In this document: piece after piece, positions 6,606 through 11,943 of the stretch | Position numbering within the stretch: position 1 is the first letter of the stretch | Layout of the letters: the number at the start of each line of letters is the position of its first letter | Assembly: GCA_902469965.1 (NCBI GenBank) | Contig: CABREP010000061.1 | Span: forward strand, 1-11,943 | Origin: Egerieimonas sp900552095 | GTDB lineage: Bacteria > Bacillota > Clostridia > Lachnospirales > Lachnospiraceae | Length of the DNA stretch: 11,943 nucleotides | Reading direction: 5' to 3' | Notes under the pieces: generated by a model | Told to the model about the DNA's origin: nothing | Database searches by the model: none | The model's input: only the letters and a program-made list of their open reading frames with translations | Program-made: the position numbers and the translations under genes

Positions 6606-7111
6606 CGCTCCATCATGCTGATGGATTCGATTCCCACGCTTCCGCCGCGGACAACCTCAATATTTTTAAACTCTTCTTTCATCAGTTTGACCACAGCGTC
6701 ATTTTTGGTGGCTGTCTGTACGAACTCCAGCAGCAGGCTGTCCCGGCCATAGTCGATCACCTTGGCTTTGAAAGCCTCGGCAATCTGGAACAGCTCGGTC
6801 TTGTTGGCCGGAGTACAGTCCCGCACCTTAATATAGAGAATTTCTTTCATTCGCACAAAAATGTCGGTAAAGTCGATCACTTTGATTACTTCCACCATAC
6901 GGTTCAGCTGTTTTTTGATCTGCTCAAAGGTTTCATCATCGCTGACTGTGGCGATCGTCATGCGGGAGATTGTGGGATCTTCCGTGGTACCTACAGTCAG
7001 GCTGTCCAGATTGTAGCATTTTCCGGAAAAAAGTCCGGAAATTTTGGAGAGCACACCTACCTGATTTTCCACATAGAGGGAGATCCAGCGTTTTTTCATT
7101 CCTCTTTCCAT
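6602..7111 (-). CDS. ilvN: Acetolactate synthase small (regulatory) subunit
   Basis: A 169-residue regulatory subunit that activates the IlvB catalytic subunit and confers feedback inhibition by branched-chain amino acids, typically valine. The N-terminal ACT domain (about 7-80) contains WISLYVENQVGVLSKISGLFSGKCYNLDSL and the effector-site region; the C-terminal ALS_ss_C domain (about 88-168) contains REVxLIKV-like and DYGRDSLLLEF segments. Length matches the usual bacterial small subunit of about 160-170 residues. The ATG at 7111 is preceded by AGGAGG (complement of 7121-7126) at 9-nt spacing, which favours it over the second Met at 7099. Only 13 nt separate it from the ilvB stop, and its ribosome site overlaps that stop codon, so the two subunits are coupled in one operon. 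Confidence 0.96.
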   Translation of the reverse strand: MERGMKKRWISLYVENQVGVLSKISGLFSGKCYNLDSLTVGTTEDPTISRMTIATVSDDETFEQIKKQLNRMVEVIKVIDFTDIFVRMKEILYIKVRDCTPANKTELFQIAEAFKAKVIDYGRDSLLLEFVQTATKNDAVVKLMKEEFKNIEVVRGGSVGIESISMMER

Positions 7112-7124
7112 ATCTTTCTTCCTC

Positions 7125-8843
7125 CTAACAGTCCATGATCATATCGCCCAGGGTTCCGCCGGGACGGATCATGGGATAGACCATTTCTTCCGGGTCAATG
7201 ATAAATTCGATCAGAGTGGGGAGGCAGGTATTCTTTTTTGCTGCCTCGAAAGCAGCCGCGATCTCCTCCTTGCGGGTGACGCGGATTCCCAGGGCTCCGT
7301 AACTCTCCGCCAGCTTTACGAAATCAGGCGTGTAGGCAGGATATTCAGATCCGTCTGTGCGGCGGGAGAGAGCGCCGGCTTTCAGGTTGGTCATACCGTA
7401 GCGTTTGCCGTAGAACAGTTTCTGCCACTGGCGCACCATTCCCAGGTATTCATTGTTGAAGACGCAGACGATGATTGGAAGTTCTTCCAGAACTGCGGTG
7501 GCGAATTCCTGAATGTTCATCTGCATGCCGCCGTCGCCGGAGATGGCGATAACCGGCTTTTCGGGATTCCCCAGTTTGGCTCCGATGGCTCCGGGGAAAC
7601 CGTAGCCCATAGTGCCCAGGCCGCCGGACATGATCAGCTGTTTTCCTTTTGTAATCTGGGCATATTGAGATACCAGCATCTGGTGCTGTCCCACATCTGT
7701 GACCAGGATGGCTTCCTCAAACTGACGATTGATTTCATCGATAATATCGAGGGGGCTCATATGTCCCCGGGAACGCATGGTGAGAGGATGCTCCTCTTTC
7801 CAACGGCGGATCTGAAGAAGCCAGTCTTCGGTATTGCAGGGTTCAGCGTAATCGGCCATTCGGGTGACTGCTTCCAGGGCATCGGCCACGATGGGAACGT
7901 CCACGTGAATGTTCCGTGATATGGAAGCTGTATCAATATCAATATGGACGATCTGGGCATGAGGAGCAAAAGCGTGAAGTTTTCCGGTGATCCGGTCGTT
8001 GAAGCGCGTACCGATCGAGAAGAGAAGATCACAGTTGTTGACGGCCATATTCGCGGCGTAGGAGCCGTGCATGCCCAGGTTCCCCACAAAGAGGGGATGA
8101 TTGGTGGGGATAGCGCCCCGCCCCATGACTGTGGTGACAACAGGAACCCGGGTTTTCTCTGCTACTTTTTGAAAAATCTCATTTGCCCGGGCAATGTTGA
8201 CGCCGCCGCCTGCCAGAAACAGGGGATTTTTGGCCTTGTGCAGCATTTTCAGAGCCCGCTTCAGCTGTCCCATATGGACGGCAGTATTGGGTTTATATCC
8301 CCTTATATTGACGGTATCCGGATACTCCGGGCTTCCAAGCTCAGCCATCACGTCTTTGGGGAGATCGATGAGAACAGGGCCGGGCCTTCCGGTTCTGGCA
8401 ATATAGAAAGCCTCTTTTATAATGCGGCCCAGATCCTGCCGGTTCTGGACGGTTACGCCGTATTTTGTGATACTTCTGGTAATGCCCACAATATCTACTT
8501 CCTGAAAAGCATCATTGCCGATCAGATGGCGGGCTACCTGACCGGTGAAGCAGACGAGAGGGACGCTGTCATAGTTGGCGGTGGCCAGGCCGGTGACCAG
8601 GTTAGTGGCGCCGGGGCCGCTGGTGACCAGACAGACACCGACTTTTCCGGTGGTCCGGGCATAAGCATCTGCTTCATGGACAAGAGCCTGTTCATGCCGG
8701 GGCAGGACGACGGCAATGTCTTTTTGTTTATACAGTTCATCGCTGATGTCGATGGTGCAGGCCCCGGGGTAGCCGAAGAGAATTTCCACACCCTCTTCCT
8801 TCAGGGCTTTTACGAGAAGTTTATTTCCTGATATTTGTTTCAT
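7125..8843 (-). CDS. ilvB: Acetolactate synthase large (catalytic) subunit
   Basis: A 572-residue ThDP- and FAD-dependent enzyme that condenses two pyruvates to 2-acetolactate (valine, leucine) or pyruvate with 2-oxobutyrate (isoleucine). The N-terminal PYR domain has catalytic Glu51 in RHEQAL and the TSGPGATN segment at 74-81. The FAD-associated region includes RHLIGNDAFQE (105-115). The middle domain is about 190-330. The C-terminal PP domain has the ThDP/Mg motif GDG 436-438 through NN 463-464. The FAD-type motifs and the adjacent ilvN favour the anabolic enzyme over catabolic AlsS. The start at 8843 (MKQISGNKLL) has AAGGAGGGA just upstream; an apparent extension to 9116 runs through the promoter and leader region with non-coding composition and is rejected. 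The long open frame on the opposite strand inside it is a composition artefact. Confidence 0.97.
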   Translation of the reverse strand: MKQISGNKLLVKALKEEGVEILFGYPGACTIDISDELYKQKDIAVVLPRHEQALVHEADAYARTTGKVGVCLVTSGPGATNLVTGLATANYDSVPLVCFTGQVARHLIGNDAFQEVDIVGITRSITKYGVTVQNRQDLGRIIKEAFYIARTGRPGPVLIDLPKDVMAELGSPEYPDTVNIRGYKPNTAVHMGQLKRALKMLHKAKNPLFLAGGGVNIARANEIFQKVAEKTRVPVVTTVMGRGAIPTNHPLFVGNLGMHGSYAANMAVNNCDLLFSIGTRFNDRITGKLHAFAPHAQIVHIDIDTASISRNIHVDVPIVADALEAVTRMADYAEPCNTEDWLLQIRRWKEEHPLTMRSRGHMSPLDIIDEINRQFEEAILVTDVGQHQMLVSQYAQITKGKQLIMSGGLGTMGYGFPGAIGAKLGNPEKPVIAISGDGGMQMNIQEFATAVLEELPIIVCVFNNEYLGMVRQWQKLFYGKRYGMTNLKAGALSRRTDGSEYPAYTPDFVKLAESYGALGIRVTRKEEIAAAFEAAKKNTCLPTLIEFIIDPEEMVYPMIRPGGTLGDMIMDC

Positions 8844-8871
8844 AAGCGATCCCTCCTTGAATCTTATTACT

Positions 8872-8900
8872 ATAATAAAAGGAAAGATGGAATACGTCAA
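8872..8900 (-). promoter_or_regulatory. Promoter of ilvBN
   Basis: On the minus strand, TTGACG (complement of 8895-8900), a 17-nt spacer, then TATTAT (complement of 8872-8877). Predicted transcription start is near 8865, leaving a 5' UTR of only about 22 nt, room for the ribosome site and nothing else. Confidence 0.75.
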
Positions 8901-8958
8901 CACTTTATTGTGGTACAGAAAGAAAAGAGTGTTTTGAGAGAAAGACAAAAAGAATTGC

Positions 8959-8987
8959 TTGACAGAATAAAAAGAGTATGATAAAGT
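8959..8987 (+). promoter_or_regulatory. Promoter of infC-rpmI-rplT
   Basis: Perfect TTGACA (8959-8964), then a 17-nt spacer and TAAAGT (8982-8987, four of six matches). Start of transcription is predicted near 8994. It points away from the ilvB promoter, with about 58 bp between the two -35 boxes (8901-8958). That interval is A-rich with no further site I recognise. Confidence 0.6.
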
Positions 8988-8993
8988 ATATGA

Positions 8994-9180
8994 GTATGAA
9001 AAAGAAAGAAGAGTATCCGCTCTCACCTCAGCGCAAATGGGCGACTGGTGGTTAATACGATTTTTCGCAGTTTGTTCTGCGGTATTTTGTAATGTGGATA
9101 GTCTGACTGTCTGCATTTTTTTTGGTCAGATTCCGACAGGAATGCGAAAAAGGCAGCAGGAGATGAGTTTTGGATATGAT
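8994..9180 (+). promoter_or_regulatory. infC operon leader (probable L20-type attenuator)
   Basis: A roughly 200-nt 5' leader without a plausible gene. Visible structure: an interrupted stem from TCACC-TCA-GCGC (about 9023-9034) to GGGC-GACT-GGTGG (about 9039-9051); a hairpin with arms AATAC 9054-9058 plus CGCAG 9066-9070 and CTGCG 9077-9081 plus GTATT 9082-9086; an intrinsic terminator at 9092-9123; and a possible alternative pairing of TCTGAC (9102-9107) with GTCAGA (9125-9130). In Bacillus, ribosomal protein L20 binds such a leader and causes premature termination of infC-rpmI-rplT. The same gene order and the terminator here support that mechanism, though I cannot pinpoint the L20 contact site by eye. 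Confidence 0.75.
9092..9123 (+). terminator. Attenuator terminator in the infC leader
   Basis: An 11-bp stem (9092-9102 with 9106-9116, three of the pairs G-U) and a 3-nt loop CTG, followed by an unbroken run of T residues through 9123. It lies about 70 nt upstream of infC in the transcript, so it must be bypassed for expression. This fits an attenuator; it is too far from ilvB, and in the wrong direction, to serve that gene. Confidence 0.8.
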
Positions 9181-9194
9181 GGAGGTGTACTACT

Positions 9195-9698
9195 ATTAGC
9201 GATTTAATGATCAACGAACAAATCAGAGACCGTGAGATACGGTTGATTGGCGAGAACGGGGAACAGTTAGGAATTATTTCCGCAAGAGACGCGCTGAAGC
9301 AGGCTCAGGATGCAGGGCTGGATCTGGTGAAGATCGCTCCCACAGCGAAGCCGCCGGTGTGCAAGATCATCGACTACAGCAAGTATAAGTATGAGCTGGC
9401 CCGCAAAGAGAAGGAAGCGAAGAAGAAACAGAAGATTATTGAAGTAAAGGAAATTCGCCTTTCTCCCAATATTGATACCAATGATCTGAACACGAAAGTG
9501 GGCGCTGCCAGAAAGTTCATATCCAAAGGAAATAAAGTTAAGGTTACGCTGCGGTTCAGAGGACGCGAGATGGCGCATATGCAGAACAGCAAATATATTC
9601 TGGATAATTTCGCGGAGAGTCTGTCTGATATCGCAAATGTAGAGAAGGCACCGAAGGTGGAAGGCCGGACCATGACGATGTTTTTAACAAAACGTTAA
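9195..9698 (+). CDS. infC: Translation initiation factor IF-3, AUU start
   Basis: A 167-residue factor that binds the 30S subunit, keeps it apart from 50S and checks start-codon and initiator-tRNA pairing. The N domain (about 5-75: INEQIRDREIRLIGENGEQLG, LDLVKIAPTAKPPVCKIIDYSKY) leads through a lysine-rich linker (KEKEAKKKQK) to the C domain (about 80-167: KEIRLSPNIDTNDL, KVTLRFRGREMAH, GRTMTMFLTKR). The start is placed at ATT 9195 (ATT AGC GAT TTA ATG), because GGAGG at 9181-9185 sits 9 nt upstream of it but 21 nt upstream of the ATG at 9207. An AUU start for infC is known from E. coli and Bacillus, where IF-3 rejects it and so limits its own synthesis. First gene of the infC-rpmI-rplT operon. 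Confidence 0.95.
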   Translation: MSDLMINEQIRDREIRLIGENGEQLGIISARDALKQAQDAGLDLVKIAPTAKPPVCKIIDYSKYKYELARKEKEAKKKQKIIEVKEIRLSPNIDTNDLNTKVGAARKFISKGNKVKVTLRFRGREMAHMQNSKYILDNFAESLSDIANVEKAPKVEGRTMTMFLTKR

Positions 9699-9732
9699 AA
9701 ATAGATTCATATATTAAGGAGGAAATACTAAA

Positions 9733-9930
9733 ATGCCGAAAATTAAAACAAGCAGAGCAGCTGCAAAGCGTTTCAAAAAGACAGGTACTGGTAAATTACT
9801 GAGAAATAAAGCTTACAAAAGCCATATTCTGACTAAAAAATCTCAGAAAAGAAAGAGAAATCTGAGAAAATCCACAGTTACCGATGCAACCAACGTAAAG
9901 AACATGAAGAAGATTTTACCGTATTTATAA
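9733..9930 (+). CDS. rpmI: 50S ribosomal protein L35
   Basis: A 65-residue, strongly basic protein of the large ribosomal subunit, full length for the family. The start MPKIKTSRAAAKRFKKTGTG, the lysine/arginine block KKSQKRKRNLRKS and the ending KKILPYL are diagnostic. AAGGAGG at 9716-9722 precedes the ATG. It lies 34 bp after infC and 23 bp before rplT, in the usual infC-rpmI-rplT order. Codon choice (AAA, AGA) is that of a highly expressed gene, unlike the G-rich codon use of the ABC genes nearby. Confidence 0.98.
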   Translation: MPKIKTSRAAAKRFKKTGTGKLLRNKAYKSHILTKKSQKRKRNLRKSTVTDATNVKNMKKILPYL

Positions 9931-9953
9931 TCGGTTGAAGGAGGAATAGAACA

Positions 9954-10310
9954 ATGGCAAGAATTAAAGGCGGATTAAACGCTAAAAAGAAACATAACAG
10001 AGTTCTGAAACTGGCAAAAGGTTACAGAGGAGCACGTTCCAAACAGTACAGAATTGCAAAACAGTCCGTAATGCGCGCACTGACCTCTTCCTACGCTGGA
10101 AGAAAGCAGAAGAAACGTCAGTTCCGTCAGCTGTGGATCGCACGTATCAACGCAGCTGCAAGAATCAACGGTCTGTCTTACAGCAGATTTATGTATGGCC
10201 TGAAGTCTGCAGGTGTTGATCTGAACAGAAAAGTTCTGGCTGATATGGCAATCAACGATGCAGAGGGATTTGCAACTCTGGCAGAGCTGGCAAAAAGCAA
10301 ATTAGCGTAA
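9954..10310 (+). CDS. rplT: 50S ribosomal protein L20
   Basis: A 118-residue basic protein that binds 23S rRNA early in large-subunit assembly. The extended basic N-terminal tail (MARIKGGLNAKKKHNRVLKL, AKGYRGARSKQYRIAKQ) and the globular C domain (about 60-118, with LWIARINAAARINGLSYSRF and GLKSAGVDLNRKVLADMA) match the family over its full length. GGAGG at 9940-9944 gives a normal start. By analogy with Bacillus, the free protein should repress this operon through the leader at 8994-9180. Last gene of the operon, followed by a terminator hairpin. Confidence 0.98.
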   Translation: MARIKGGLNAKKKHNRVLKLAKGYRGARSKQYRIAKQSVMRALTSSYAGRKQKKRQFRQLWIARINAAARINGLSYSRFMYGLKSAGVDLNRKVLADMAINDAEGFATLAELAKSKLA

Positions 10311-10330
10311 GCGATTGATAAATGAGGGAT

Positions 10331-10367
10331 GAAAGGGAGCAGTCAGGATGGCTGCTCCCTTTCGCAT
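10331..10367 (+). terminator. Terminator after rplT
   Basis: A perfect 12-bp stem, GAAAGGGAGCAG (10331-10342) with CTGCTCCCTTTC (10352-10363), and a 9-nt loop. The T residues are part of the stem and only CGCATAA follows, so the tail is weak, but position and stability argue for a terminator. Confidence 0.65.
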
Positions 10368-10418
10368 AACCGGAAAAGTTTCGCATAGGATGAAAAGAAG
10401 ACTTCGGGGTGATCGGGG

Positions 10419-11126
10419 ATGAAATGGAAGCAGAATCTTTTGAATTGCTGTGCGGGGATTTTTATTCTGGCAGCGGCGGCAGTCTGTGCCGGATGGCAGA
10501 ACAGTAAGACAACGGCAGAGCCGGGAGCCGAAACAGGTGGTTCCTGCCTGGAAGAAAAGGAAAGAAGTCCGGCAGGGAGGCTTGCGCTGACCTTTGATGA
10601 CGGGCCAAACAGCCTCTATACGGAACAACTTCTGGAAGGACTGAAAGAGAGAGGCGTTCGATGCAGTTTTTTTCTGCTGGGACAGAGGGGGGAAGAGAAC
10701 AGGGAACTGGTGCGCCGGATGTATGAGGAGGGGCATCTTCTGGGAAATCATTCCTATAATCATCTGGTATTGAACAGGCTTACTGATGCGGAGGCCTGCA
10801 GACAGGTGGAAAAGACATCCCGGATTCTGGAGGAGATCACAGGGGAACCGACGACGTATCTGCGTCCGCCTTACGGAGAGTGGAAGGAGGAGCTGGATAA
10901 AAGAGTTTCTATGATCCCGGTGCTTTGGACGGTAGATTCTCTCGACTGGTCGTTAAAGAACACGGAGGCTGTGGTAAAGCGGGTGACTTCGTCTGTGAAG
11001 GACGGCGATATTATTCTGATGCATGATGACTATGCCACTTCTGTAGAGGCAGCTCTGAAGATTGTGGATCAGCTTCAGGAAGAAGGGTATGAGTTTGTCA
11101 CAGTAGATGAGCTGATTCTGGAATGA
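10419..11126 (+). CDS. Polysaccharide deacetylase (CE4/NodB domain), membrane-anchored
   Basis: A 235-residue protein that likely removes N- or O-acetyl groups from a cell-surface glycan such as peptidoglycan. Residues 7-25 form a hydrophobic signal or anchor segment (no convincing lipobox), so the enzyme acts outside the membrane. The NodB domain (about 52-235) has all main motifs: TFDDGP with D60 and D61; H111 and H115 in HSYNH (metal ligands); RPPYG at 149-153; WTVDSLDW at 170-177; and MHDD at 201-204 with the late catalytic His202. This is close to the PdaA/PdaB type architecture, but the substrate cannot be decided from sequence. ATG 10419 has a GGGGTGAT-type ribosome site about 8 nt upstream. 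It follows the rplT terminator, and I see no clear promoter of its own in 10364-10418. Confidence 0.92.
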   Translation: MKWKQNLLNCCAGIFILAAAAVCAGWQNSKTTAEPGAETGGSCLEEKERSPAGRLALTFDDGPNSLYTEQLLEGLKERGVRCSFFLLGQRGEENRELVRRMYEEGHLLGNHSYNHLVLNRLTDAEACRQVEKTSRILEEITGEPTTYLRPPYGEWKEELDKRVSMIPVLWTVDSLDWSLKNTEAVVKRVTSSVKDGDIILMHDDYATSVEAALKIVDQLQEEGYEFVTVDELILE

Positions 11127-11194
11127 ATCCGGAAGCATTGTTTTTCCAGGAGGTTCATGATAGAATGGGGACAGAAGAGAAAAGAGGAAAATGT

Positions 11195-11943
11195 ATGGAT
11201 TTATTTGATTATATGAAAGAAAAAACGATGGAAAATGAATCCCCGCTGGCCTCCCGGATGCGTCCGGCCACGCTGGAGGAAGTGGTGGGACAGGAGCATA
11301 TCGTGGGAAAGGGCAAACTGCTCTATCGGGCGATCAAAGCGGATAAATTAAGCTCGATTATTTTTTACGGTCCGCCGGGTACGGGGAAAACCACGCTGGC
11401 CCGGGTGATTGCCAATACTACCAGTGCCCGTTTTACTCAGCTGAACGCCACCACCGCAGGGAAAAAAGATATGGAAGAAGTGGTGAAGGAAGCGCAGAAT
11501 ACGCTGGGGATGTATGGGAAGAAAACGATTCTTTTTGTGGATGAGATCCATCGTTTCAATAAAGGACAGCAGGATTATCTGCTGCCTTTTGTAGAGGATG
11601 GGACGCTGATCCTGATTGGCGCTACCACGGAGAATCCTTATTTTGAAGTCAACAGCGCGCTGATCTCCCGTTCTATTATTTTTGAACTGAAAAGTCTGTC
11701 CAGAGAGGATATCGGGAAACTGCTGGACCGGGCTGTGACGGATGAGAAGAAGGGGCTGGGAAGTTATCGGGCTGTGCTTGAGCCGGAAGCCAGGGAATTT
11801 CTGGCGGATATTTCCGGAGGGGATGCCAGAGCCGCCTTAAATGCAGTTGAGCTGGGGGTACTGACTACTCCCAGGGGAGAGGACGGCAGGATCCACATTG
11901 ATCTTGAGACTGCCTCAGAGTGTATTCAGAAACGGGTGGTGCG
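11195..11943 (+). CDS. rarA: Replication-associated recombination protein RarA/MgsA, 3'-partial
   Basis: The first 249 residues of a AAA+ ATPase of the clamp-loader-like RarA (MgsA, WRNIP1) family, which acts at stalled or gapped replication forks. Visible: PLASRMRPATLEEVVGQEHI near the N terminus; Walker A GPPGTGKT (59-66); LNATTAGKKD (83-92), characteristic of RarA; Walker B LFVDE (113-117) followed by IHRFNKGQQD; sensor 1 IGATTENP (141-148); arginine finger R159 in SALISRS; sensor 2 SGGDARAALNAVE (207-219). The C-terminal tetramerisation domain lies beyond the edge. Start: ATG 11195 gives the usual family beginning MDLFDYM with GAGG 7 nt upstream. An in-frame ATG at 11165 with the stronger CAGGAGG (11147-11153) would add ten residues and remains possible. 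The deacetylase stops 68 bp upstream and may be co-transcribed. Confidence 0.95.
   Translation, partial: MDLFDYMKEKTMENESPLASRMRPATLEEVVGQEHIVGKGKLLYRAIKADKLSSIIFYGPPGTGKTTLARVIANTTSARFTQLNATTAGKKDMEEVVKEAQNTLGMYGKKTILFVDEIHRFNKGQQDYLLPFVEDGTLILIGATTENPYFEVNSALISRSIIFELKSLSREDIGKLLDRAVTDEKKGLGSYRAVLEPEAREFLADISGGDARAALNAVELGVLTTPRGEDGRIHIDLETASECIQKRVV

Noticed and set aside
6440..7138. 232-codon open frame on the plus strand running from the DUF1540 gene across ilvN
   Set aside because: It crosses the DUF1540 gene, a strong terminator hairpin and the antisense of ilvN; its protein resembles no known family.
7944..8831. 295-codon open frame on the plus strand opposite ilvB
   Set aside because: It lies wholly inside the well-supported ilvB gene, matches no family I recognise, and is explained by codon composition of the opposite strand.
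8959..9000. Repeated GAGTATG-like words around the infC promoter
   Set aside because: Short, irregular and A-rich; not distinguishable from chance in this composition.
8844..9116. N-terminal extension of ilvB by 91 residues
   Set aside because: The extension runs through the divergent promoters and infC leader, has non-coding composition, and the ATG at 8843 has a strong ribosome site and the normal family start.
11157..11216. Short frame starting at ATG 11157 after AGGAGG
   Set aside because: Only 19 codons, just 3 nt from the ribosome site and overlapping rarA; more likely that AGGAGG serves rarA from ATG 11165.
1..11943. CRISPR array, insertion sequence, prophage, toxin-antitoxin or defence genes
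   Set aside because: No repeat-spacer periodicity, transposase, integrase, terminal repeats or recognisable defence domains were found; all stretches are accounted for by housekeeping genes and their regulatory regions.

Overview
The window reads as ordinary core chromosome of a low-to-mid GC Gram-positive anaerobe of the class Clostridia, most likely family Lachnospiraceae. This rests on consensus sigma-A type promoters, strong AGGAGG ribosome binding sites, a T-box in front of thrS, a Firmicutes-type infC-rpmI-rplT operon with an attenuator leader, a YtrA-type GntR/ABC operon, and a cysteine-rich DUF1540 protein. No mobile element, CRISPR array, rRNA, tRNA or prophage gene is visible.

Layout, left to right. 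(1) 3-533: the 3' part of a YdcF/SanA-like DUF218 membrane protein. (2) 561-3925: a tightly overlapping three-gene operon (GntR/YtrA-type repressor, ABC ATPase, large permease with an extracytoplasmic C-terminal domain), with a promoter and a dyad operator at its head. (3) 3905-6143: thrS with its own promoter, a threonine T-box leader and terminator, then threonyl-tRNA synthetase. (4) 6158-6605: a small protein with two DUF1540 repeats whose start codon lies in a long hairpin, closed by a terminator. (5) Minus strand, 8900 down to 6602: ilvB-ilvN, both subunits of acetolactate synthase, from a promoter with a very short 5' UTR. (6) 8959-10367: divergent infC-rpmI-rplT operon, with a leader containing an intrinsic terminator (L20-type autoregulation) and an AUU start codon for infC. 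(7) 10419-11126: secreted or membrane-anchored CE4 polysaccharide deacetylase. (8) 11195 to the right edge: rarA/mgsA, truncated by the window.

The dominant theme is RNA- and feedback-level control of translation and amino acid genes. thrS responds to uncharged tRNA-Thr, infC probably to IF3 (AUU start) and L20 (leader attenuator), the ABC operon probably to its own GntR repressor, and the DUF1540 gene perhaps to folding of its own start region. I do not see a clearly new biological system. The least explained items are the start-codon-sequestering hairpin of the DUF1540 gene, the large extracytoplasmic domain on the ABC permease, and the missing leader in front of ilvBN.
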